Below, in pieces: positions 1 to 7,459 of a DNA stretch of 24,394 nt (positions are counted from its first letter, which is position 1; each line of letters begins with the position of its first letter). The position numbers and the translations under genes are program-made. The notes beneath the pieces were generated by a model. That model ran no database searches. It was not told the origin of the DNA and was given only the letters and a program-made list of their open reading frames with translations. Source of the DNA: JBGTIS01 sp041745535 (lineage in GTDB: Bacteria > Bacteroidota > Bacteroidia > Cytophagales > Cyclobacteriaceae); assembly GCA_041745535.1 (NCBI GenBank), contig JBGTIS010000258.1:1-24394 (forward strand), written 5' to 3'.

Positions 1-1
1 T

Positions 2-913
2 TTGATAAAGCTTTGGTTAGCGATAAATCTTATGCTTCTGCTTATATTAATCTGGCGTGCGCGTATTCATTGCAAAACAACCAGGCGGCTGCCATTGGTA
101 AAATTAATGAACTGGAAAAAATATGCGCGGCAATGCGAAAATGATTTGGACTTCACTACCATGCTTTCGCCACACCTGATGGGCGAAGGCGTTTACCAGG
201 TAACATCCACTTCCGCGATTACTTTTCGAAATTGCACCTTCAAAGGTAAAGTTACCAGTTATACCATCCGGAACGACAGAACCATCACCATTACCTGCTT
301 TATGCAAAGCCTTTCATTTATCGATTGCGTATTCGAAGATGAATTCAATTTAAGAGCGGGGAGCATCAGGGGACGGGCAGATTTTTCGAAATCTGCTTTT
401 CTCAAAAAATCAAACTTTGAAGAAAGTACCTTTTTTGATGATACCTACTTTTCAAATTGTATTTTTTATGAGGAAGCAAGGTTTCAAAATTCATTTTTCA
501 ATAAAAAACTGTTTGCCATCCAAACAGAATTTCAAAAGGTATGCGGCTTTCAGAACGCGACCTTTATGGCTGATACTCATTTCAGTATGGCGAAATTTTA
601 TGCGTACGCGGATTTATCGCTGGCTACCTTCCACCAGCATGCGTTTTTTAACTATGCGGAATTTAATACCAAAGCTAATTTCAATAAAAGCACTTTCAGG
701 GGCAGGTGTGAATTTATGAATGCTCTGATATATGAAGGCAGCCTGAAAGACTGTGCCTTTTGGGGAGAAAGTAAATTCAATACCATAAAAATTAATAAAA
801 GTCTGAGTTTAGAGAACGCCTTATTCATGGGAAATGCCCCCAACCTCGATGTTTTTGAGAAAATAAACTTTGATAATACCTGCATGCTGAGCAAGGTTGA
901 AGTGAGGAACTAA
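2..913 (+). CDS. Membrane-anchored pentapeptide-repeat protein (5' end cut by window)
   Basis: The reading frame is open from the window edge. A TTG at base 2 could start it, but the true start may lie upstream, so treat it as 5'-partial. The first ~20 residues are one hydrophobic segment followed by basic residues (WRARIHCKTTRR), which suggests an N-terminal membrane anchor. From about residue 120 to 275 a bulky residue, mostly Phe, recurs every five positions (ADFSK, SAFLK, ATFMA, AEFNT, ANFNK, STFRG). This is the periodicity of pentapeptide repeats, which fold into a four-sided beta-helix. Family members include DNA mimics and many structural proteins; no specific function can be read here. 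The stop lies 65 nt from the stop of the convergent CHAT gene. Confident of the fold class, not of the role. Confidence 0.8.
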   Translation: MIKLWLAINLMLLLILIWRARIHCKTTRRLPLVKLMNWKKYARQCENDLDFTTMLSPHLMGEGVYQVTSTSAITFRNCTFKGKVTSYTIRNDRTITITCFMQSLSFIDCVFEDEFNLRAGSIRGRADFSKSAFLKKSNFEESTFFDDTYFSNCIFYEEARFQNSFFNKKLFAIQTEFQKVCGFQNATFMADTHFSMAKFYAYADLSLATFHQHAFFNYAEFNTKANFNKSTFRGRCEFMNALIYEGSLKDCAFWGESKFNTIKINKSLSLENALFMGNAPNLDVFEKINFDNTCMLSKVEVRN

Positions 914-978
914 ATTAAGGGTACCAGCAGCGCAATTGTTAAAATCGCGTTTACACAAATATTAGATTTTTTAGAATG

Positions 979-3804
979 CTACTCACCAATTAAAACAAAA
1001 GCACCCCAGTAGTAAGGATCAGGATATTGTAGCCGCGATTGTAGCCGCGCCTGTTTCAATGCCGCTGATTTATTTCCACCACCGAGCCAATACTCATAAA
1101 AGTAGATCATTAATGATTGGGTAGCCCGGTCATTCACTTTCCACAAACTCATAAGAACTGCTTCCGCTCCGGCAATGGTAAAGGCTCTTTGCAAGCCATA
1201 CACGCCTTCGCCATTACCAATATCGCCCAGCCCGGTTTCACAGGCACTCAGCACTACCAGTTCGGTGTTATTCAGATTTAAATTCATGGCTTCGTAGGCC
1301 GTTAAAATACCATCTTCTGGCGTATATCGCCGGTCCAGTAGGTCAAAGGTTGAAGTGTCGTTCAAGGTACGGCTTGCACCCGCAAGCAAAAGACCTGAGC
1401 GCAGCAACGGATTCTGGTAGGGGTTTTCCGGATTGGCATCAGGTTCGAAAAAGCCGTGGGTGGCAATGTGTAAAATTCTGGGTTTATCTACCTGTTTGAT
1501 CACTTCCTCCAGGGCGTTATCCTGTAAATAGCGTTGTGAATGTATCTGATGCCTTTTCAACAGCTCATCAACCTGTTCTATTTCCTGCCGGGTACCCGGA
1601 AGTGCCATTGGCGCATATCCTCTTTCCAGTTTCAAAGGCAGCAGCGCTGTTTGTGCAGGCGAAATACTGGCGAGTGCCAGCTGCTGCTGATAATTTTCCG
1701 GCGACAGGTCAAAGCTGGGATTACCAACCAATAGGGCTTCACCTCCGGCCAATGCTTCCTTATTGGCTTCTTTTGTGAGTATATCCCGGGTAGAGGTAAC
1801 CGTTACAATCTCTAGTTCGTCCAGCAGATAAGTAGCCGTAACAGGGTTGTACAAAGTAACAGGATTGATCTGATGGTACACCCCATCGGGCGAAAAATAT
1901 AGTTTTTTCACACCTTTTAAAGGTTCGATGAGAGGTAGCCAGTAATAAGCATATGCATTGGACTCATGTCTGCCGGTTTGCATATCATTCCGGTAGGCTT
2001 TTAGCAAACGGGTTTCCAGCAGGTTACCCTGTTCCAGCACAACCAGTTTCGGGTATTTGGCGTCAGGGGTAACGATGAGCGCTGCATACGACACCGTGTC
2101 GGTAAATTTTTTCGAAGCCTCAAAACCATATTTGCGAAAGCGAATCATTTCCAGTGCAGCTTCGCCGGTATGTAATTGCTTTTGAACATCCTTCCAATCG
2201 TACTGCTGAAGAAATGCTTGGGAAAACTCAGCGGATTTTGCTGATAACTTTTTTTCCAGGTCATTGGCAACATCTTCCAGGCTATCCAGATCAACCTGCC
2301 GGGCAGTCAGATCAGCCTGGGTATGCCGGTAATACCGCGCAAGCGCTTCCCGATGTTGTTGCCAGTTTTCGAACTGTTGCTGAAGATTGGTATCGCCACT
2401 ATCTCGGATACTTTGCAGTACTTTTCGGGAAGCATCGAGCAGCAGCGCTTTGGTAACCAGTTGGTTGTTGTACATTTCGCCGGTAACAGCCGGATCAGCA
2501 GCCTGGCTCCATAAAGCAAATGAGTTAAATATTTCGAAATGTTCTCTCGTTGTCTGGAGAAACTGCCCTTTTTCTTTTTCACTCAGAAAAGGAAGGTACA
2601 ACCGAATTTGTTGCAGGAAGTTGTCTTCAGCCATCTGCATGCAGGTAGCCGCCTGCTTAATTTCGTCCATCCTGACATAGGTAGAAGCGAGATTAGTTAA
2701 TATAGAGGCATAGTCGGGATGAAACCCGCCAAATGCTTCCTTATAAATTGCGAGTGCTTCTTTGTACAGCGCTTCAGCTTTGGTAAGTTCTCCCGTTTTA
2801 TAATACAAACAAGCAGCATTAGCCAGCGATTTCGCATAGCTGGGATGTTTTTTACCAAAAACAGCTTCGCGAATCTCAGTAGCTTGCTTATGCAGGGAGG
2901 CAGCTTCCTGATAATTCCCCTGATCAGTATATAAATTGGCCAAACCATTTAACGAAATAGCATAATTGGGATGTTGCTCACCCAGCACAGCCTTCCGATT
3001 CGCGATGGCTTTTTTAAACAATGATTCAGCTTCTGCGTGTTTATTCAGGTCGTCCGCGTACAGAGCGGCCAGATTGTGCAATGAATTCCCATAATCGGCA
3101 TGATGTTCACCCAAAACTTCTTTCCTGATCCGCAGCGATTCTTGAAAGAGCTGTTCAGCCTGACTGTAAAGACCCATTTCTGTATAAAGCCCCGCCAGAT
3201 TGTTCACAGCCTGGGCATAGTCAGGATGCTTTTCGCCCACAATTTCTTTTCGTAAGGCAATCAACTGTTTGTGCAGTTGTTCTGACTCCTGAAACCGACC
3301 TGTTTCAAGGTACAGCAAGGCCAGGTTGTTGATGGAGAAAGTATAATCGATTGATTGCTGTTCCGATATATTGATATACGTTTGGATGGATTGTTTATAA
3401 TAGCGTTCAGCCTCAGGAAATTTGCCCATATCAACATAAAAGCGGCCAGCATTGTTGAGCAAAATGGCATAATCAATATGATTTTCTCCCAGCACCGCTT
3501 TGTTTACCACCAAAGATTCCAGAATAATATTTTCTGCTTTTTGCGGGTTGCCTGCGCTTATATAACAAATGCCCAGGTCGTTTAAGATAAGCCCATAGGT
3601 GGGATCTTTTTTATCGTTTTCATAAAGTGCTTTCGTCAAAGGCAAAGCCTGTTCTAATACCTGTACTGCTTTGGCATACTCACTTCGCTCCCAGTATACT
3701 TCGCTGCTGTCATACAAAGCCTGCCAGCTTTGAGCCTTGCCTGGGGTTATCAGCATGAAGTTATTCACAAGAAGCAGAGAAATAAGAAGCGGTTTAGGTA
3801 GCAT
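979..3804 (-). CDS. Exported TPR-CHAT protein (putative caspase-like peptidase)
   Basis: The 941-residue product begins with a probable Sec signal peptide (basic start, hydrophobic run, about 25 residues, ending near GKAQS). Residues ~30-400 are about nine tetratricopeptide repeats with a 42-residue period like kinesin light chain (NNLAGLYTEMG, LHNLAALY, LNGLANLYTDQG), a protein-binding solenoid. A charged linker with coiled-coil character (~440-560) follows. The C-terminal ~330 residues form a CHAT domain, the caspase-related fold found with HetF and separase-like peptidases. The expected catalytic pair is visible: His783 in ATHGFF and Cys855 in LSACETG, and the DGILTAYE and MSLWKVND blocks are intact. 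By family knowledge it should be a cysteine peptidase; its substrate is unknown. ATG start at 3804. It stands alone in its transcript, convergent with the pentapeptide gene. Confidence 0.9.
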   Translation of the reverse strand: MLPKPLLISLLLVNNFMLITPGKAQSWQALYDSSEVYWERSEYAKAVQVLEQALPLTKALYENDKKDPTYGLILNDLGICYISAGNPQKAENIILESLVVNKAVLGENHIDYAILLNNAGRFYVDMGKFPEAERYYKQSIQTYINISEQQSIDYTFSINNLALLYLETGRFQESEQLHKQLIALRKEIVGEKHPDYAQAVNNLAGLYTEMGLYSQAEQLFQESLRIRKEVLGEHHADYGNSLHNLAALYADDLNKHAEAESLFKKAIANRKAVLGEQHPNYAISLNGLANLYTDQGNYQEAASLHKQATEIREAVFGKKHPSYAKSLANAACLYYKTGELTKAEALYKEALAIYKEAFGGFHPDYASILTNLASTYVRMDEIKQAATCMQMAEDNFLQQIRLYLPFLSEKEKGQFLQTTREHFEIFNSFALWSQAADPAVTGEMYNNQLVTKALLLDASRKVLQSIRDSGDTNLQQQFENWQQHREALARYYRHTQADLTARQVDLDSLEDVANDLEKKLSAKSAEFSQAFLQQYDWKDVQKQLHTGEAALEMIRFRKYGFEASKKFTDTVSYAALIVTPDAKYPKLVVLEQGNLLETRLLKAYRNDMQTGRHESNAYAYYWLPLIEPLKGVKKLYFSPDGVYHQINPVTLYNPVTATYLLDELEIVTVTSTRDILTKEANKEALAGGEALLVGNPSFDLSPENYQQQLALASISPAQTALLPLKLERGYAPMALPGTRQEIEQVDELLKRHQIHSQRYLQDNALEEVIKQVDKPRILHIATHGFFEPDANPENPYQNPLLRSGLLLAGASRTLNDTSTFDLLDRRYTPEDGILTAYEAMNLNLNNTELVVLSACETGLGDIGNGEGVYGLQRAFTIAGAEAVLMSLWKVNDRATQSLMIYFYEYWLGGGNKSAALKQARLQSRLQYPDPYYWGAFVLIGE

Positions 3805-3980
3805 CCGGGTTTTTCTTTGAGAAGAAAATGTCTATTGTTATCAATTTATAAAATTTTATTTAAACTTTTCAGTAAAAGAAATAATTACAGTTTTTTATTT
3901 ATTTAAAAGACTGAAAATTAATACCATATAGAATCAATAACAGGAATACAGGTAACAAAATAAAAAAATAATTTATCCAA

Positions 3981-4007
3981 TTGGTGACCTTTGGTAAAGT
4001 TGGTAAC
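3981..4007. repeat. Three closely spaced TTGGTnA repeats upstream of the 4068 gene
   Basis: TTGGTGAC (3981), TTGGTAAA (3991) and TTGGTAAC (4000) follow each other at 10- and 9-base steps, about one helical turn, 60-87 bases before the ATG of the 4068 gene. They lie in the 263-base gap between two divergent genes. Spacing and position suggest a binding site for a regulator, but nothing identifies one. The rest of the gap is AT-rich, with no convincing promoter match. Confidence 0.35.
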
Positions 4008-4067
4008 TCATAGTTGAAAGCGTTAGAAAGCGCATAAAAAACGATAAACCAAATAAATATAACAACT

Positions 4068-4670
4068 ATGAAAACATTACACCTCCTTACCAGTCTTTTG
4101 CTGATCGTAACCTTAACCGACATCACTTCTTTAAGCAAAGCCTCTGTATTTAACCCGGAAAGCACGAATTTTAATACCAGGGCAAAGGAAAATACCCTTA
4201 CTGCCGGCACGCCTGTAATTGTGGAAACTCTGGAAACCTATAACGCGAAAAATCTTTCCTCCGGGCAAGTGATCAGTGTAAGGGTAAAGTTCAATGTTGT
4301 CAACAACAAACAGGTATTAATATCAGCCGGAGCTTTGGGCACGGCCATCGTATCGGAAGTGGTAAAACCCAAAGGTTTTGGAAAGCCCGGTAAACTCATC
4401 ATCAACCTGCAAAGCGTACAATCCGTTGACGGACAGCAAATTCTGCTGAGTGGTAATTCAAGTGCCATGGAAGGTGAAAATCGCAAAGGACTCGCCTGGG
4501 GAGTAGGATTAGGAGCCGGCGTACTTACTTCAGGTGTTGGATTACTGGCCGGGTTTGCTTTCAAGGGCAAAGATGCGGAACTTAAAGCAGGTACCACCTT
4601 TAATTCTTATGTGGCTTCTGATACAGAAATTGACATTGCCAATGATTCAGTAACCGGATCAAACAATTAA
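4068..4670 (+). CDS. Secreted protein with glycine-zipper segment, function unknown
   Basis: The 200-residue product has a clear signal peptide (MKTLHLLTSLLLIVTLT, cleavage probably near residue 25). Residues 45-130 look like beta structure: AGTPVIVETLETYNAKNLSS, then VLISAGALGTAIVSEV, a Gly/Lys loop (KPKGFGKPGK) and LQSVQSVDGQQILLSG. Residues 141-167 are rich in glycine and hydrophobic (GLAWGVGLGAGVLTSGVG), a glycine-zipper-like segment that could insert in or lie on a membrane. The end is a short hydrophilic tail after AGTTFNSYVAS. I recognise the general type, envelope proteins of this phylum with an 'accessible value plus glycine zipper' layout, but no named family. It is followed by hairpins at 4681-4770, so it is probably a single-gene transcript. 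ATG start, no Shine-Dalgarno. Confidence 0.75.
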   Translation: MKTLHLLTSLLLIVTLTDITSLSKASVFNPESTNFNTRAKENTLTAGTPVIVETLETYNAKNLSSGQVISVRVKFNVVNNKQVLISAGALGTAIVSEVVKPKGFGKPGKLIINLQSVQSVDGQQILLSGNSSAMEGENRKGLAWGVGLGAGVLTSGVGLLAGFAFKGKDAELKAGTTFNSYVASDTEIDIANDSVTGSNN

Positions 4671-4680
4671 TCAGTCAGTT

Positions 4681-4722
4681 GTAGTCTCGTGGTACTGTAA
4701 GGGAGAGTATTTACGAGACTAC
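4681..4722. repeat. 10-bp inverted repeat just after the 4068 gene
   Basis: GTAGTCTCGT (4681-4690) is the perfect reverse complement of ACGAGACTAC (4713-4722), with a 22-base loop. It begins 11 bases after the stop codon. Only a weak T-run follows (CTTTTGTTG), so it may be a 3'-stabilising hairpin acting with the terminator behind it. Confidence 0.6.
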
Positions 4723-4743
4723 GGCTTTTGTTGAAATAACCAG

Positions 4744-4770
4744 ATTGCCCAAGCGGCAATTTTTTTGTTT
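4744..4770 (+). terminator. Rho-independent terminator
   Basis: ATTGCC (4744-4749) pairs with GGCAAT (4755-4760) across a 5-base loop, followed directly by a T-tract (TTTTTTGTTT). This is the canonical intrinsic terminator arrangement and ends transcription of the 4068 gene. Confidence 0.8.
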
Positions 4771-4941
4771 TCAGGCCAATTTCAAATAACGGATTTACAG
4801 CCGCACACTTTTAAACTGGTTTGCTGACTTACTGTTTGTAATTAAAACTTCCTTTGATTGATTATTCTCCTAATTCTACAATAACCAGCATAATTTTCTA
4901 TCTTTAAATCAAAATGTAATCAGTACAAACCAACCTGTGCC

Positions 4942-4962
4942 ATGCCTGTGCCCGTAGCATGA
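4942..4962 (+). CDS. Possible 6-codon upstream ORF overlapping the next start
   Basis: ATG-CCT-GTG-CCC-GTA-GCA-TGA encodes MPVPVA. Its TGA overlaps the ATG of the Asp-box lipoprotein at 4959 as ATGA, the usual form of translational coupling. No Shine-Dalgarno precedes either start. It may be chance in such a short stretch. Confidence 0.2.
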   Translation: MPVPVA

Positions 4963-6026
4963 AAAACCATTACTTCTTTTTTATTCTAATAGCGCTCGCC
5001 TGCGCGTCTCCTTCAGCTAAACAGGAAAATACATCAGCATTCGTTATCTCTTTTAGCGCCCAAACCAGTAACACCACCGCCAGTTTAAGAGGATTATCGG
5101 TGGCAGACAGTACCGTAGCCTGGGCCAGTGGACAATTCGGTACAGTATTGCGAACCATAAATGGCGGACAATCCTGGGAGGCATTACAAGTTCCGGATGC
5201 TGATTCTACTGATTTCAGAGATATTCACGCTTTTGACTCAAATACTGCTTTGCTCCTTAGTGCCGGCTCTCCGGGTCTGATTTATAAAACTTCAGACGGA
5301 GGAAGGAATTGGGAGTCGCAATATAAAAATACCGATCCGGATATTTTTTTCGATGCCTTTGATTTCAGAAATGAGTTACAGGGTATGGCCATGAGCGACC
5401 CGGTAGAAGGTCATTTTGTATTGCTGATTACCAACGATGGAGGAACCCATTGGGATGAAATCCCTGCTGCCAGCATTCCTGAACCAGCGGCAGGCGAAGC
5501 GGGTTTTGCCGCCAGTGGTACGGGTGTGGTATTAAAAAACAGTCAGCATATCTGGTTCGCCACCGGAGGTACAAAAGCCAGAGTTTTCCGGTCGGCCAGT
5601 AACGGGTCCGAATGGGAAGTAGCCGACACACCGATGATAGCCGGAGCGGCTTCCACCGGTATTTTTTCATTGGTTTTTATGGACCTGAAAAATGGCGCCG
5701 CAGTGGGTGGAGATTATGTAAAGCCTGACCAAAAAGATAGAACCGCGATTTATACCGGCGATGGTGGTCGCACCTGGCAACTGGCGCCAACACCACCCAG
5801 CGGATACCGGTCGGGCGTAGCTTATGCGGCTAAGCCTGAAATGCTGGTTTGTGTAGGCCCTACCGGATCAGACTATTCTGCCGACGGTGGCGTGCATTGG
5901 TTACCGGCCGATACCGCAGGGTACCACAACATTCAGTTCGCACCGGGTGCTGCTGTGGGTTGGGCTACCGGCGGGCATGGGAAAATCGCGAAAGTCACTA
6001 TTACAAACCCTGCTGAAACTGATTGA
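4959..6026 (+). CDS. Asp-box (BNR/Ycf48-like) beta-propeller lipoprotein
   Basis: The 355-residue product starts with a short hydrophobic signal ending IALAC, a plausible lipobox with Cys15, so it is probably an envelope lipoprotein. Six Asp-box motifs of the S/T-x-D/N-G-G-x-x-W type are visible: TINGGQSW (66), TSDGGRNW (111), TNDGGTHW (158), SASNGSEW (212), TGDGGRTW (266) and SADGGVHW (307). They are spaced about 45-55 residues apart, one per propeller blade. The same motifs occur in sialidases, Vps10/sortilin and the photosystem assembly factor Ycf48. The sialidase catalytic residues are not evident, so a binding or assembly role is likelier than glycosidase. Databases often call such proteins 'oxidoreductase', which nothing here supports. 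It lies 50 nt upstream of the sigma-54 regulator on the same strand. Confidence 0.82.
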   Translation: MKNHYFFFILIALACASPSAKQENTSAFVISFSAQTSNTTASLRGLSVADSTVAWASGQFGTVLRTINGGQSWEALQVPDADSTDFRDIHAFDSNTALLLSAGSPGLIYKTSDGGRNWESQYKNTDPDIFFDAFDFRNELQGMAMSDPVEGHFVLLITNDGGTHWDEIPAASIPEPAAGEAGFAASGTGVVLKNSQHIWFATGGTKARVFRSASNGSEWEVADTPMIAGAASTGIFSLVFMDLKNGAAVGGDYVKPDQKDRTAIYTGDGGRTWQLAPTPPSGYRSGVAYAAKPEMLVCVGPTGSDYSADGGVHWLPADTAGYHNIQFAPGAAVGWATGGHGKIAKVTITNPAETD

Positions 6027-6076
6027 TTTTTTAAAGGATTCTGTTATATTCAACGATCCGTTAAAATGGAAAATTG

Positions 6077-7453
6077 GTGAATAAACAAGCGAAAAAAATC
6101 CTTATTATCGACGACGACGCAGACGTGCTGCATTCTGCCCGCATGTTTCTGAAACTGTATTTTGATACCGTAGACACCGAACAAAATCCTGTTCGCATTA
6201 ACCAGTTGGTTTCTACCCATGGTTACGATGTGGTATTACTGGATATGAACTTCAAACGGGGTGAACACGATGGAAAAGAAGGATTGTACTGGCTGGAACG
6301 GATACTCACCATAGATCCGAATCTGGCGGTTATTTTGATTACCGCCTATGGCGATATTGAACTGGCCGTTGACGCCATGCGACAGGGGGCCTTCAATTTT
6401 GTATTGAAACCCTGGAGAAACAGCAAACTACTGGAAGCCATAGAAGCCGCGCTGGCCTCCCGGCAACGATCTAAAAAAACAACTTCTTCAACAAAAAATG
6501 AGGTGCGTGTTGCCGAAAATGAAAATAAAATTATTGGCAATTCCGCAGGAATGCGGCAGGTTTATGCACTTATAGAAAAAGTAGCTGCTACCTCAGCCAA
6601 TGTTTTGATTTTGGGCGAAAGTGGTACCGGAAAAGACCTGGTAGCTAAAACGCTGCACCATCAATCTCATAGGAAACACGCGCCATTTATTCAAGTTGAT
6701 GTAGGTGCCCTTACCCCTACTCTTTTCGAATCGGAGTTGTTCGGCCATGTGCGGGGCGCGTTTACCGATGCGGTTCAGGATAAACCTGGAAAATTTGAAA
6801 TAGCGCACGGAGGGACGCTTTTTCTGGATGAGATCGGAAACCTTTCGTTGCCACAACAAGCAAAGTTATTAACCGCCTTACAAACCTGGAAAATTACACG
6901 GGTGGGTGGAAACAAAGAAATTCCACTGGATATCCGGTTAATTTGCGCTACCAATATGCCCTTATACGAAATGACAGAGGAGGCTGTGGAAGGAAAGTTT
7001 CGGCAAGACCTGCTCTATCGGATTAATACCGTAGAAATTATGGTTCCGCCGTTGCGCAACCGGCCAGATGATGTCCCCTTACTGGCTAATCATTTCCTTC
7101 AGCTATATGCGGATAAATATAAAAAGCCAAAACTTTCTATAAACGGAAAAGCCATGAATAAACTGCGGCAGTACAACTGGCCCGGAAATATCAGAGAATT
7201 GCGACATGTGGTGGAAAGAGCTGTGATTTTAGGTAATAATTCAACCCTAGATGCCGAAGATTTTGTGCTTGATTCCCAAAATTCTTTTATTACGCTTTCA
7301 GAGAAAAAAGAATTGTTAACCCTGGATGAAAATGAAAAGAATCATATCAAAAAGGTGCTCGAGTTAAATCAGGGTAATGTTACCAAAACCGCTCAGGAAC
7401 TGGGTATTACCCGAACCGCTTTATATCGCAGGCTGGATAAATTTAATTTGTAA
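6077..7453 (+). CDS. NtrC-type response regulator (receiver, AAA+ sigma-54 domain, Fis HTH)
   Basis: The start is set at GTG 6077: GGA lies 6 nt before it, while TTG 6074 is too close to that GGA and the nearest ATG (6066) is out of frame. Numbering from GTG, a receiver domain (1-125) shows the acidic pocket at Asp12-14, phospho-acceptor Asp56 (VVLLDMNF), Thr89 and Lys111. The AAA+ domain has Walker A GESGTGKD (180-187), sigma-54 contact loop GAFTDA (227-232), Walker B GGTLFLDE (245-252), arginine-finger region FRQDLLYRIN and sensor II WPGNIREL. A Fis-type helix-turn-helix ends the protein (GNVTKTAQELGITRTALYRR). It should remodel the sigma-54 holoenzyme at -24/-12 promoters when phosphorylated. 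The loop reads GAFTDA instead of GAFTGA. No sensor kinase is adjacent, so its input and targets are unknown. Confidence 0.93.
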   Translation: MNKQAKKILIIDDDADVLHSARMFLKLYFDTVDTEQNPVRINQLVSTHGYDVVLLDMNFKRGEHDGKEGLYWLERILTIDPNLAVILITAYGDIELAVDAMRQGAFNFVLKPWRNSKLLEAIEAALASRQRSKKTTSSTKNEVRVAENENKIIGNSAGMRQVYALIEKVAATSANVLILGESGTGKDLVAKTLHHQSHRKHAPFIQVDVGALTPTLFESELFGHVRGAFTDAVQDKPGKFEIAHGGTLFLDEIGNLSLPQQAKLLTALQTWKITRVGGNKEIPLDIRLICATNMPLYEMTEEAVEGKFRQDLLYRINTVEIMVPPLRNRPDDVPLLANHFLQLYADKYKKPKLSINGKAMNKLRQYNWPGNIRELRHVVERAVILGNNSTLDAEDFVLDSQNSFITLSEKKELLTLDENEKNHIKKVLELNQGNVTKTAQELGITRTALYRRLDKFNL

Positions 7454-7459
7454 ATAAGG

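Noticed and set aside
979..3804. CRISPR-associated or conflict-system CHAT protease
   Set aside because: No cas genes, repeats or other defence genes flank it, and the signal peptide points to export.
3899..4210. Leftward 103-codon frame whose C-terminal half looks like a two-helix membrane protein
   Set aside because: It overlaps the start of the well-supported 4068 gene by over 140 bases, has no good start before the hydrophobic part, and AT-rich DNA easily yields hydrophobic codons on this strand.
4238..4597. 119-codon leftward frame opposite the glycine-zipper protein
   Set aside because: Proline- and serine-rich shadow of the Gly/Ala-rich coding strand; no start signal or recognisable family.
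4959..6026. Sialidase
   Set aside because: Asp-boxes alone occur in many propellers; the arginine triad and other catalytic residues of sialidases are not evident.
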